Assembly (NCBI RefSeq): GCF_024518675.1
Contig: NZ_JANIGL010000006.1
Coordinates: 1 to 64,000, forward strand
Reading direction: 5' to 3'
From: Pseudoalteromonas shioyasakiensis
Lineage (GTDB): Bacteria > Pseudomonadota > Gammaproteobacteria > Enterobacterales > Alteromonadaceae
Length of the DNA stretch: 64,000 nucleotides
In this document: piece by piece, positions 37,561-45,813 of the stretch
Layout of the letters: every line of letters begins with the position of its first letter
Numbering within the stretch: the stretch's first letter is position 1
Translations under genes and position numbers: made by a program
Notes under the pieces: generated by a model
What the model was told of the DNA's origin: nothing
Databases searched by the model: none
The model's input: the letters and a program-made list of their open reading frames with translations, nothing else

Positions 37561-37588
37561 GCTGCGAGAACCGGGCTACGAGAGGCGA
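37561..37588. repeat. Degenerate heptad units
   Basis: Four 7-base units, GCTGCGA, GAACCGG, GCTACGA and GAGGCGA, follow the stop of the dehydratase gene. They look like a worn member of the heptad-repeat family seen elsewhere in the window. Confidence 0.45.
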
Positions 37589-37618
37589 ACTGAATTGAGT
37601 TTGCTTTGTTGAAGGGGG

Positions 37619-37717
37619 GGGATTCTCGAAAAATAAAACGGCTTAACTTATAATTTTGAATGTAAAATAAGTACTGGCTGGAAGTGGCTAATTTATCTAA
37701 AGTTGTCGAGAAATCCC
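37619..37717. repeat. Inverted-repeat element between convergent genes
   Basis: GGGATTCTCGA (37619-37629) and TCGAGAAATCCC (37706-37717) are inverted repeats with one extra base, 99 bases end to end. No gene is seen inside. It could be a miniature element or a large hairpin. Beyond it, up to 37774, I see only a short CCCAG/CTGGG palindrome. Confidence 0.4.
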
Positions 37718-37774
37718 AGTGTTCAGAGCGAAGCGAAGTCGCTGGGTAGTTCACACAAGATAGTAAGCAACTTG

Positions 37775-38614
37775 TTAAAGTTGATAAAAATGAAGGGCAT
37801 TAGTATAGCTAAGTTGCTGCCATAACGCTTGGCTTTTACATAATGAAAAATGGCTTTGCCAAAGCTCAGAATATTTTTGTTGAATTTGGCAAACAGGAAA
37901 GTTACTGGCGAACATCACGCGAGTTTGACCAAACTGCAGAATTATAAAATCAAAGCATGTTTGTTGTTGCTGATGATTTAGAGGCAGTAATTCAAATCCA
38001 GAATATTTAATATACACATTTTTATTGTCGGCTAACGTGATGATGCCTTTTTGCCATAGTGCTAATTGCTGGGGTAATCCGGCATGATTTATCATCACTT
38101 TTAAATCGGGTAAACGCTGACAATAATTGCTAAATTGTTCGCAAACCTCATTATTTTCAAGTTCAAATTGAGCTTCAAAATGCAGCTTATGCTTAGCTAA
38201 ATAAGCGAGGTTTGTAAAAGTATGAGGATGTAATAGGCGAGTGCTGTCTTCACCCTCGGTGATATCTCTAATGCCAACGAGTGACGGGTGCATTAAATCT
38301 GCCATCGCTTTTTTAAAGTCATCAGGTGCAGCATCTATTTTTGCATAGCCGACAGCTTTATATTGGCTATTACTTAAGTGCTCAGTTAGCCAGTATAGCT
38401 CGTTGATTGGCTGCTGGTTATCAAACCCCGCTTCTATATGTACAAAAGCAGCCAGTTCATACGGGCATTGATCGATTAGATCGTCAGCGCTGACAGGCTT
38501 TTTAATTTGTTCAAGCTTAGGCCAAGCGGGAGGGGTATCTCCCACTAGCCAGTGATAGTGGCCTTTATTTAAGTTAAAAAAGTGCACATGAGGGTCAATA
38601 ATTTTAGTGTGCAT
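37775..38614 (-). CDS. Amidohydrolase-family lactonase
   Basis: This is a 279-residue protein of the TIM-barrel amidohydrolase family (COG3618 type). The HxH motif is in DPHVHFFN at residues 8-11, and PVCQIQ with the preceding MFASNF near residue 240 is the usual C-terminal Asp/Asn region. Members hydrolyse sugar lactones such as L-fuconolactone. The upstream gene is a short-chain dehydrogenase, so the two could oxidise a sugar to its lactone and open it. It is convergent with the dehydratase of the previous pair, which would take the resulting acid. Confidence 0.8.
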   Translation of the reverse strand: MHTKIIDPHVHFFNLNKGHYHWLVGDTPPAWPKLEQIKKPVSADDLIDQCPYELAAFVHIEAGFDNQQPINELYWLTEHLSNSQYKAVGYAKIDAAPDDFKKAMADLMHPSLVGIRDITEGEDSTRLLHPHTFTNLAYLAKHKLHFEAQFELENNEVCEQFSNYCQRLPDLKVMINHAGLPQQLALWQKGIITLADNKNVYIKYSGFELLPLNHQQQQTCFDFIILQFGQTRVMFASNFPVCQIQQKYSELWQSHFSLCKSQALWQQLSYTNALHFYQL

Positions 38615-38625
38615 CTTTATTCCTA

Positions 38626-39354
38626 TTATTGCGCAGTGTAGCCGCCATCAATATTTTGCAAACTGCCAGTAATAAAACTGGCGTTATCACTGACTAAAAA
38701 GGCGACAAGTGCAGCGACTTCATCAGGTTGACCTAAGCGGCCTAGAGGTTGCAAGGCGCCCTCTTGTTCGACTATCTGAGCTTTATTCGCCCCACTTTTT
38801 GCGCAATATGCGTCTATAGCATTATGAAATAAAGGGGTTTCTATGGTGCCAGGGCAAACGGCATTAGCTCTAATGTTATAAGCCGCGTAATCTAGCGCCG
38901 TGGTTTTAGCCATCGATGCCAGCGCATGCTTGGTTAAGTTATAAGCAAAAGAATTGGTTTTAGCTATATTAGCCTGATCCGAGGCAATAAAAATAATGGC
39001 CCCATTTTGCTGTTTTTTCATGCTTGGTAATACCGCTTTTACTGCGGCATAAGCGCCTTTCACATTTAGTGCAAACAGGGCGTCAAAAGTTGCTTCGTCA
39101 GTGTCCTCTATTGTCGCACTTAAGTGTTTTCCGGCGTTTGATACCAGCACATCAATACGGCCTTGGCTTTGTGCAATTTGTGAGATTGCTTGTTCCACAT
39201 TAGCTACTTGGCTGACATCACATGGTAGCCAGGTACCAAAATCACCATCTTGAATATCTAAATTAAACACTTTAAAACCTTCGCTTTCTAAGCGTTGGCA
39301 TATAGCACGGCCGATACCTAGACTACCACCGGTGACGATTGCAACTTTTGTCAT
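38626..39354 (-). CDS. Short-chain dehydrogenase
   Basis: This is a 242-residue classical SDR enzyme. It has the NAD-binding [11 protein letters not shown] at residues 8-18, NAG at about 93, and the catalytic pair in YNLTKHAL near residue 150. The C-terminal [19 protein letters not shown] is typical of the 3-oxoacyl reductase-like branch, which also includes sugar dehydrogenases. It is the first gene of a pair with the lactonase, so a sugar oxidation is more likely than a lipid step. It starts 9 bases after slyD ends, so it may be read from the slyD promoter. Confidence 0.85.
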   Translation of the reverse strand: MTKVAIVTGGSLGIGRAICQRLESEGFKVFNLDIQDGDFGTWLPCDVSQVANVEQAISQIAQSQGRIDVLVSNAGKHLSATIEDTDEATFDALFALNVKGAYAAVKAVLPSMKKQQNGAIIFIASDQANIAKTNSFAYNLTKHALASMAKTTALDYAAYNIRANAVCPGTIETPLFHNAIDAYCAKSGANKAQIVEQEGALQPLGRLGQPDEVAALVAFLVSDNASFITGSLQNIDGGYTAQ

Positions 39355-39363
39355 TCGTTATCC

Positions 39364-39852
39364 TTAGTGATTGTGACCACAGCCGCCTTCGCTATGAACA
39401 TGGCCATGGGCAAGTTCTTCGCTGGTAGCTTCTCTAACAGTTAATACATCGATATCAAAGGTAAGGGTTTTACCGGCAAATGGGTGGTTTAAATCACAGT
39501 CTGCATTAAAGCGGCCTACTTTTACAAGAGTCACTTGGTGTTGACCTTGATTTGAATGCACCATGGCTGTCATGCCTGGCTTCCATACTTTTGTGTCGCC
39601 TTGCAAATGCTTAAGAGGGATGCGTTGAATTAGATCGTCTACACGTTCACCGTACGATTCGCTTGGCGCTAAAGTAACCGTTAAATTATCGCCAGCAGAT
39701 TTACCTTCAAGTGCTGATTCTAAACCTGGTAACATACCTTCTGCACCATGAATATAGCTTAGTGGCTCACTATTTTTGCTGCTTTCTAGTTGCTCGCCAC
39801 CTTCACTTAACGTGTAATGAAACTCCACAGCAGAATTTTTACTGATTTGCAT
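39364..39852 (-). CDS. slyD: FKBP-type peptidyl-prolyl isomerase SlyD
   Basis: SlyD is a folding helper and nickel-binding protein of the cytoplasm. It has 162 residues. The FKBP domain begins with NSAVEFHYTL and contains the inserted flap (about 70-130) typical of SlyD. The last 20 residues are rich in His and Cys (HGHVHSEGGCGHNH), the metal-binding tail, but much shorter than in E. coli. Thus metal delivery may be reduced. It lies directly upstream of the SDR-lactonase pair without an obvious terminator. Confidence 0.93.
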   Translation of the reverse strand: MQISKNSAVEFHYTLSEGGEQLESSKNSEPLSYIHGAEGMLPGLESALEGKSAGDNLTVTLAPSESYGERVDDLIQRIPLKHLQGDTKVWKPGMTAMVHSNQGQHQVTLVKVGRFNADCDLNHPFAGKTLTFDIDVLTVREATSEELAHGHVHSEGGCGHNH

Positions 39853-39911
39853 ACCAATCTCTTTAAAATACGAAAAAATTAATTTTACAGTTAAATATTG
39901 CTGATGTGAAA

Positions 39912-41408
39912 CTAATGCGGTTGTTTTAAGGTTTTTTCCAAGCCTGAGAGCATCCCTTGATTGTGTAATTGAGATATCGGCTTAGTCGCTTGCGGCAGGT
40001 GTAAAACAAGCTTTGAGCCTGGCTTTAAAATACTGGATGCACTCAGTTGGTTCCATTGTGCTAAGTCTTTATGCGGAACATCGTATAACTGGCTTATACC
40101 CCAAATGGTATCTCCGGGCTTTACTTGGTATTCAATAGCAACCGTTGGGATGGCGACTTCGGTTTGTTCAAGGTAGGGGCTGATCTTATAATCAATGGTT
40201 AATGAATCAGGCATAGTTCGGGGTTGGCCTACTATTAATGCTTCGCCAATACCGATTAAGTTAGATGTTTTGTTATTCATCATTTTTAGTTTTTTTACCG
40301 AGAGATCAAAACGTCGCGAGATGGAATATAAAGTGTCGTCTTTTTGTACTATATATTCACCCGAAAAGTTACTTTTAAAGAACTGGCTGCGTAAAAGGCT
40401 TTGCTGCTCTAGTGGCAGTAATAGGGTGTGAGGGCCATTAGGTGAGCTTTGGTTTTTTAAATAGCCAGGATTTAATGTATGCAGTTGTTTGCGCCCAATT
40501 CCTGATAGACTCGCTATTACAGAAAAATCGAATTGCTGGCCCACATTAAACTCAGTGGTTAAGGCTTTATTCGCTAATTTAGGGCGTTGTAAACCAAGTT
40601 GGGGGTTTTGTACCAAATAACTTAAAGCTAATAATTTTGGTACGTATTCAGAGGTTTCTTTTGGCAGTTTTAACGACCAATAATCAGTGCTTTTTCCGTT
40701 GTTTTTATTATCAGCGATGGCCCTTTTAACTCGCCCTTCACCACTGTTGTATGCAGCTAAAGCATGTAACCAATTACCATCAAAACGTTTATGCAGGTAT
40801 TTTAGATAGGCAAGCGCAGCATCGGTTGCAGCAAGCACATCTCGTCGGCCGTCATACCATTGATCTGAATTAATGCCAAAATGATAAGCTGTTGCACCGA
40901 CTAATTGCCAAACACCTACCGCTTGTTGGGATGAACTAACTCTTGGCCGAAAGTCACTTTCAACAAAGGGCAATAAAGCAATTTCCATTGGTAAGTCTTG
41001 TTGCTCGATTTTACGAACAATATGATAAAGATAAGGAGCCGCACGTTTGTTTACCGTTTTTAAATAAGTAGGCTGCTTGATATACCACTGAATACGTTTA
41101 TTAAGTGCTTTATTAAGGTAAATTTTAAACTCTAAGTTTGTCGCAATATATTGCCATAAATCAGCACTTTGTTTGACGATAGTGGCATCTGAGGAAGCGG
41201 CTTGTGGCTCTGGCTGTAGTTTTATTGTTGGTTTATTGTGTTTATCAGTTTGTGTGTTTGTCTCGATAGCGGTTTTGTTTGCTGGCTCAAAATGATTAAA
41301 AATGACTGGTGCGGGTACGTTGTTAATGTCAGCGGTGGGCGTTTTTGTTGTTTCGCAACCGAGTAACATAAAAAGAGTAATCAATAGGGCAAGTAAGTAA
41401 CTGCGCAT
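39912..41408 (-). CDS. mltD: Membrane-bound lytic transglycosylase with LysM repeats (MltD-like)
   Basis: This enzyme cuts peptidoglycan glycan strands in the periplasm. From the start at 41408 it has 498 residues; a GGTGG ribosome site lies just upstream, whereas the earlier start is TTG. The signal ends in the lipobox LLGC, so it is a lipoprotein. The SLT domain covers about 110-260, with the catalytic Glu in LLPFVESDFRP and AAYNSGEGRV further on. LysM repeats are at about 350-395 (YIVQKDDTLYSISRRF) and 420-465 (YQVKPGDTIWGISQLY). It lies 54 bases downstream of a metallo-hydrolase gene on the same strand. Confidence 0.92.
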   Translation of the reverse strand: MRSYLLALLITLFMLLGCETTKTPTADINNVPAPVIFNHFEPANKTAIETNTQTDKHNKPTIKLQPEPQAASSDATIVKQSADLWQYIATNLEFKIYLNKALNKRIQWYIKQPTYLKTVNKRAAPYLYHIVRKIEQQDLPMEIALLPFVESDFRPRVSSSQQAVGVWQLVGATAYHFGINSDQWYDGRRDVLAATDAALAYLKYLHKRFDGNWLHALAAYNSGEGRVKRAIADNKNNGKSTDYWSLKLPKETSEYVPKLLALSYLVQNPQLGLQRPKLANKALTTEFNVGQQFDFSVIASLSGIGRKQLHTLNPGYLKNQSSPNGPHTLLLPLEQQSLLRSQFFKSNFSGEYIVQKDDTLYSISRRFDLSVKKLKMMNNKTSNLIGIGEALIVGQPRTMPDSLTIDYKISPYLEQTEVAIPTVAIEYQVKPGDTIWGISQLYDVPHKDLAQWNQLSASSILKPGSKLVLHLPQATKPISQLHNQGMLSGLEKTLKQPH

Positions 41409-41461
41409 AAAAACCACCAAAAATTGTCCTTTATTGAGTGTAGCACAACCGTGTGCAGTGA

Positions 41462-42472
41462 CTATTTTGACTGTTTAGCGCGTTTAAGTCCAGCTTGTAG
41501 AAACATTACGTAAGCTTTTTGAGATATCTCGTCAGTAATATATTGTTTCGCAAATCGCTGATCAAAACTTTGTTGTAATTGAGTTAGATCTTGCTCAGGG
41601 TTGGCTGTTACATGCTGTTGTATTGCGGTTAAAAAAGCTAAAGGTTGCTTTAGTTCGTTATTTGATAATTTAGCACCATGGCCGGGTAAAATTATTTGTG
41701 CACTAGTAGAGTGGTTTAATTGGCTTAATAATTCGCGCCATTTGCTTAAGTTACCGTGTCCTGGGTAAGGCAAGTAATCAACGATATCACCACCAACAAG
41801 AATCGTGTTTTGCTCTGCATAGAGCATTAAGTCAGCGTCTGTGTGCGCTTGATAGGCATTAATCGTGATGGGGTAATTACCTAAGTCGAGAGTGAGGGTG
41901 TCTGAAACGGTTATCTCTGGTGGCTGTAATGAGTATGCGCGCCAGCGTAATAGCCGTGTTTTTGCTAATTCAAGTTTATCACGCCAAGCGGATTGTTTAT
42001 CTTTAGGTTGTTCGGCTAACCGTTGAAAGCTTAATTCGATACTTTGCTCATAGCTATCTAATTTGTCATTAAATGCTTGCTGAAACCGCGGGTACTCGGC
42101 AGCTAACTGGTCATGGGTGATCAACTTGGCATTGGGGTAATAGTGTTGTAGTACGGCCATGCCAAGTAAGTGATCATCGTGAAAGTGGCTCGCGACTAAG
42201 TAACACAAAGGTATATTCAGCGTTTGCTTTAGGTGCTCGATAGTCGCCTCAACAGCTGAAAAATTACCACTAGCATCAAACATTAATGCGCAGTGATCAC
42301 CTTTAATTAGCGTTTGGTTAGAATCATAAAAACGCAACTTTGTAGGTTGTTGTAAAAATTCAACATGCTCTGAAATTGTTTGCCATTGAGCTTGAGCCTG
42401 GCTGGTCGGTAATAAGGTAAGGGCAATGACTAATAAATGAGTTAAACGAAAACTGAAAAGGGGGTTAGTCAT
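41462..42472 (-). CDS. Secreted metallo-beta-lactamase fold hydrolase
   Basis: This is a 336-residue exported protein of the metallo-beta-lactamase superfamily. A signal peptide (about 1-28, ending AQA-QWQ) precedes the domain. Zinc ligands are in SHFHDDHLLG near residue 110 (HxHxDH), with later ligands in AHTDADL and PGHGAKL. It lacks features that would point to antibiotic hydrolysis, and its substrate is unknown. It precedes mltD, which recalls the neighbourhood of gloB and mltD in E. coli, though this is not GloB. A terminator for the upstream zapA pair lies just beyond its start. Confidence 0.82.
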   Translation of the reverse strand: MTNPLFSFRLTHLLVIALTLLPTSQAQAQWQTISEHVEFLQQPTKLRFYDSNQTLIKGDHCALMFDASGNFSAVEATIEHLKQTLNIPLCYLVASHFHDDHLLGMAVLQHYYPNAKLITHDQLAAEYPRFQQAFNDKLDSYEQSIELSFQRLAEQPKDKQSAWRDKLELAKTRLLRWRAYSLQPPEITVSDTLTLDLGNYPITINAYQAHTDADLMLYAEQNTILVGGDIVDYLPYPGHGNLSKWRELLSQLNHSTSAQIILPGHGAKLSNNELKQPLAFLTAIQQHVTANPEQDLTQLQQSFDQRFAKQYITDEISQKAYVMFLQAGLKRAKQSK

Positions 42473-42514
42473 GCTGTTATCCCTAGAGTTAATATGGTCT
42501 TTAGCGGATACAAA

Positions 42515-42535
42515 ACAAGCGCAAAATGCGCTTGT
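42515..42535 (-). terminator. zapA terminator
   Basis: ACAAGCGCA and TGCGCTTGT form a 9-bp stem with a 3-base loop, starting right after the zapA stop on the minus strand, followed by TTTTG. Confidence 0.75.
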
Positions 42536-42835
42536 TTATTTATCACTTGGTTGACCTAAGTGTAAGCTGAGTTTATCAATCAGCTCATCTTGCTGCTGTT
42601 GTGCAATGGCTTGTTGCTTTTGCAATTCCAATAACTCGTGACTGATGTTCAATGCAGCCATTAACAAGGCTTTTTGATCATTTCGTACTGTAGAACGCTG
42701 TTTCATTTGTTCTACTAAATCATTGAGGTGTTTTGCAGCAGCAATGAGTGCATCTTCTTGACCGGGTGGGCAAGCAAATTGCTGCTCTTTGCCAAGTAAC
42801 TCAACGGTGACCCGTTGGTTTTGCAGCTCAGACAT
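42536..42835 (-). CDS. zapA: Cell division protein ZapA
   Basis: ZapA bundles FtsZ filaments at midcell. It is 99 residues. The N-terminal part (VTVELLGKEQQFACPPGQED) forms the globular head, and residues about 50-95 form the coiled coil that makes dimers and tetramers, rich in Gln and Leu. It starts at the stop of the preceding small gene (TAATG), so the two are translationally coupled. In many gammaproteobacteria the 6S RNA gene follows zapA; here only 62 bases separate it from the next gene, so 6S RNA is not at this site. Confidence 0.93.
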   Translation of the reverse strand: MSELQNQRVTVELLGKEQQFACPPGQEDALIAAAKHLNDLVEQMKQRSTVRNDQKALLMAALNISHELLELQKQQAIAQQQQDELIDKLSLHLGQPSDK

Positions 42836-43065
42836 TAGCTAGCCTGTTGGGCGCTTTGTAGCTTCTCTAATAGACCGCTTAAGGTTGTGCTTGTGTCTTT
42901 TTGTTTCTCTTCACTATCAAGTACTTCAAGTTGTAAAGTCTCATTTTCATCAATCAGCTTACTATTTTTTTCTGTAAGGCTGGTTACTTCTGCTTGCAAT
43001 TCATTATTGCGGCTGATTAATTGGTCGATCAGTTGTTCGAGTTGAGAAAGAGTTTCGTTGTTCAT
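42835..43065 (-). CDS. Coiled-coil protein, TIGR02449-like
   Basis: This is a small coiled-coil protein of 76 residues from the start chosen at 43065. It begins MNNETLSQLEQLIDQLISRN and is almost wholly an acidic coiled coil. This pattern and its place next to zapA match the TIGR02449 family, which resembles the division factor ZapB. The frame extends to 43101 without a good ribosome site, so the exact start is uncertain. A role in Z-ring organisation is inferred from zapA coupling. Confidence 0.75.
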   Translation of the reverse strand: MNNETLSQLEQLIDQLISRNNELQAEVTSLTEKNSKLIDENETLQLEVLDSEEKQKDTSTTLSGLLEKLQSAQQAS

Positions 43066-43284
43066 AAAGGCGCTCATATAACTGTTATTGATAATTAGCA
43101 AATGTAAAGCAAAGTTAGTTTATATGCCAGCATTTACGCTTGTTTTAGCTGATTTTTATTTGCCGTTAAGGGATAATTCAGTTAATGCGCTTTTTCATTC
43201 AGAATCGGTTCACGCTCAGTTGCCAAATACACGATGTTTATGGTTCACTGATTTTATAAATTGGCTTATAGCGAAACAAAAATT

Positions 43285-44124
43285 ATGCTCAGTTACAGAC
43301 ACTCATTTCATGCAGGAAACCCTGCTGATGTCCTCAAACACTTAGTGCTTGCCCAAGTGTTGAGTTACCAAACAATTAAAGATAAGCCGCTCGATTATAT
43401 TGACACCCACTCAGGTGCTGGCTTTTTTGAGTTGGCTTCTGCAGACGCGCAAAAAACGCAAGAATTCCAAGATGGTATTGCTAAGCTTTATCAACATAAA
43501 AGTGAGCATAGCGCGTTAAACGACTATATTGCGTTGATCAAGTCATTCAATAGTGAAGGCGAACTTGCTTTTTATCCTGGTTCTCCAAAAATAGCCGAGC
43601 ACTATTTACGGCGCCAAGATAAGGGCTGGTTTTTTGAATTACACCCAAAAGATCTTGTTTTACTTGAGCAGAATATGCAGGGTAAGCGCTCAATTCGAGT
43701 GCGTGGCGAAAATGGCTTTGCTGGGTTGGTAGGCTTATTACCACCGGCATCACGACGTGCATGCGTGCTTATTGATCCCCCTTATGAAATTAAAGATGAT
43801 TATGATGTTGTGGTGAAAACCTTAATTAAAGCCTATCAGCGCTTCGCAACGGGCACTTATATGATTTGGTATCCGGTTGTTGATAGAGAGCGTATCCTGC
43901 GCATGGAGGAAGGGCTTATTGCCTCAGGTATGCGCAATATTCAGCTCTTTGAGCTTGGCACTGAAGCAGATACCGACGTTCACGGTATGACAGCCTCGGG
44001 CATGATAGTTATTAATCCGCCGTGGAAATTAAAACAAACCATGGATGCCGTATTGCCTGAGTTAGTAAGCTTGTTAAGTGACGCCAGTGGTTTTTACCGT
44101 AGCGAGCAGCTAGTAGAAGAGTAA
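43285..44124 (+). CDS. rlmJ: 23S rRNA adenine-N6 methyltransferase RlmJ
   Basis: RlmJ methylates A2030 of 23S rRNA. From the ATG at 43285 it has 279 residues; the frame opens earlier at a TTG (43261) with no ribosome site. The N-terminus MLSYRHSFHAGNPADVLKHL is a family hallmark. The catalytic motif IV appears as LIDPPYE near residue 164, and the SAM site as DTHSGAGFF near 37. It is divergent from the zapA pair. A terminator shared with the next gene follows. Confidence 0.93.
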   Translation: MLSYRHSFHAGNPADVLKHLVLAQVLSYQTIKDKPLDYIDTHSGAGFFELASADAQKTQEFQDGIAKLYQHKSEHSALNDYIALIKSFNSEGELAFYPGSPKIAEHYLRRQDKGWFFELHPKDLVLLEQNMQGKRSIRVRGENGFAGLVGLLPPASRRACVLIDPPYEIKDDYDVVVKTLIKAYQRFATGTYMIWYPVVDRERILRMEEGLIASGMRNIQLFELGTEADTDVHGMTASGMIVINPPWKLKQTMDAVLPELVSLLSDASGFYRSEQLVEE

Positions 44125-44164
44125 CTAACCAGAGTTTAGGTTAACTAGGAGTTTTTGTTCTGTT

Positions 44165-44196
44165 TAAAAACGCCCAAAATTGCTTGGGCGTTTTTA
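44165..44196. terminator. Bidirectional terminator
   Basis: AAAAACGCCCAA and TTGGGCGTTTTT form a stem with a short loop between the convergent rlmJ and lipoprotein genes. Confidence 0.9.
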
Positions 44197-44208
44197 ATAT
44201 ATTGAACA

Positions 44209-45000
44209 TTAATTAAAGTAAGTTGCTTTGAATGTAGCTGTGACTGCACCCGTTTGGTCTTTCATCGTCAACGTTTCACCGTTAATTGTGTATTCGCTTA
44301 CTGCATCAAGTACCGCTGACATAGTGCTTTCAACATCCATTTGCTCAATACACATTTTTTGCGTACTTGCTAAAGGGTTAAAAGAAAGTGCTTGGTTATT
44401 AACTTCATAACTACCAGTGAAATTATTACAGCCTAAAAAGCCATGAGTAGTACCATCATCTTTAAACTGGATAAAAGGTTCTTTAGTTTTTACCGTAACA
44501 TCTTCGCCATTAAAACTGATGGCTTTCCAATATGTGTTTGTCAGTGTCACGTCAGGTTTGGCCGCAGACACTTTAGAGACGACTATTTCTAATGGCTCAT
44601 CAGATTGCGCAAAAGGGTCATTATGTGTTGTGCTGGTATAAAGTAATTGACCCTGATTTTCAATACGTGCACTGACGCTGTAGCGATTGTTTTCTTTAAT
44701 GCTAGATTGATCATAATGGAGTGAGACCGTGTAGGGTGGCGCACCCTCTAATTTTATTGTTTGCTCAGAAATAACCTCTGCCTTAACATCCATTTTTGAT
44801 ACATCTGAAAGCTTAACCGTCAACTCGGAGCCTGGACGCAGCATACTACGATCTAAATACGTCACTTGAGTGTTTAGGGTTGTCATCGTCTTTTGTTGCT
44901 CGGTATTAGTGTCACTGGTTTTATCTTGGCCACAGCCAGTTAGGGCAACACTTGAAACTAATAAAGCGATGCAAGTGAACGATGTTGTTTTTAATGACAT
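44209..45000 (-). CDS. Lipoprotein with YbaY and META domains
   Basis: This is a 263-residue exported lipoprotein with lipobox ALTGC (Cys23). Residues about 40-150 resemble the YbaY/YscW pilotin-like domain: LNTQVTYLDRSMLRPGSELTV with the following ENNRYSVSARIENQGQLLY. Residues about 155-263 form a META domain with GFLGCNNFTGSYEV and the paired KMC. The fusion of the two is the notable feature; HslJ and YbaY proteins are otherwise separate. The role is unknown. It is the second META protein in this window after 8571-8972. Confidence 0.8.
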   Translation of the reverse strand: MSLKTTSFTCIALLVSSVALTGCGQDKTSDTNTEQQKTMTTLNTQVTYLDRSMLRPGSELTVKLSDVSKMDVKAEVISEQTIKLEGAPPYTVSLHYDQSSIKENNRYSVSARIENQGQLLYTSTTHNDPFAQSDEPLEIVVSKVSAAKPDVTLTNTYWKAISFNGEDVTVKTKEPFIQFKDDGTTHGFLGCNNFTGSYEVNNQALSFNPLASTQKMCIEQMDVESTMSAVLDAVSEYTINGETLTMKDQTGAVTATFKATYFN

Positions 45001-45092
45001 AAAATTTCCTTGGGTGAACTAAGCAGGTCGTTTACTCTGCCGAAACTAAGTTAAAGTGTATTGCTAAAACACTTAATATTAGCTTAATCCAA

Positions 45093-45120
45093 CAAAAAAT
45101 GGGCTAGCAGCCCATTTTTA
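45093..45120. terminator. Terminator hairpin
   Basis: AAAAATGGGCT and AGCCCATTTTT form a stem between two minus-strand genes, and can end transcripts of phnA before the YbaY-META gene. Confidence 0.85.
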
Positions 45121-45164
45121 ATAAAAACTTTTATGCTAGGGCTTTTGGCCCCTGCAAAATTAGA

Positions 45165-45731
45165 TTATTTCTTTACATACTTAGTCAAAATAACAATGCG
45201 TTGCCCATCAACACGGCCTTCAATATGTTCTGGGTTGCTGGTTAAGCCGATATTTCGTACTGGTGTGCCGCGCTTAGCCACTAAACTGCTGCCTTTAACA
45301 TCAAGGTCTTTAATAAGCGTTACAGTGTCACCAGCTTGTAAAACAACACCGTTGCTATCGAGGTGTTTAATATCATCTTCTTGAGCTAATGCTTTTTGCG
45401 CCCAAGCTAGGGTATCTTCTTCAAGGTAGATCATATCCAGCGCATCTTGGGCCCAACCATTCTCGGGTGCTAAACGAGTGAGCATTCTATATGCTACAAC
45501 TTGTACTGCCGGTGTTTGGCTCCACATGCTGTCATTTAAGCAATGCCAATGGGTAGGCGTTAACTCAGTGCTGGCTTCTATTTGCTCTTTGCAGATCTGG
45601 CAAGTGTAAATACATTTATCTGAATGAGCTTCGGTAACAGGGGGAACTTCGTATACAGATAGGTTGTCGGTTGTACTACACAGCTCACATTGATTATTAC
45701 TGCGTTCTACTAGGGCTTTTTCAATGCTCAT
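45165..45731 (-). CDS. phnA: PhnA/YjdM-like zinc-ribbon protein
   Basis: This is a 188-residue protein of the PhnA family. The N-terminal part has two zinc-binding pairs, CELC near residue 17 and CQIC near 44. The C-terminal KOW-like domain (LDSNGVVLQAGDTVTLIKDLDVKG, then RGTPVRNIGL) is the conserved PhnA domain. The family name comes from phosphonate use, but no phosphonate genes are nearby, and E. coli YjdM is not needed for it. The function is therefore uncertain. It is monocistronic between two hairpins. Confidence 0.82.
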   Translation of the reverse strand: MSIEKALVERSNNQCELCSTTDNLSVYEVPPVTEAHSDKCIYTCQICKEQIEASTELTPTHWHCLNDSMWSQTPAVQVVAYRMLTRLAPENGWAQDALDMIYLEEDTLAWAQKALAQEDDIKHLDSNGVVLQAGDTVTLIKDLDVKGSSLVAKRGTPVRNIGLTSNPEHIEGRVDGQRIVILTKYVKK

Positions 45732-45813
45732 ATATTGAGGCTCTTTTTAGTCTTAAGCTAAAGGGGAGCCTAGATAATAGCAAACCATGCTATAGAATAG
45801 AATATAGCCATAT

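Noticed and set aside
43088..43345. Protein frame of 85 residues before rlmJ
   Set aside because: It overlaps the start of rlmJ in another frame and has no family resemblance or ribosome site.
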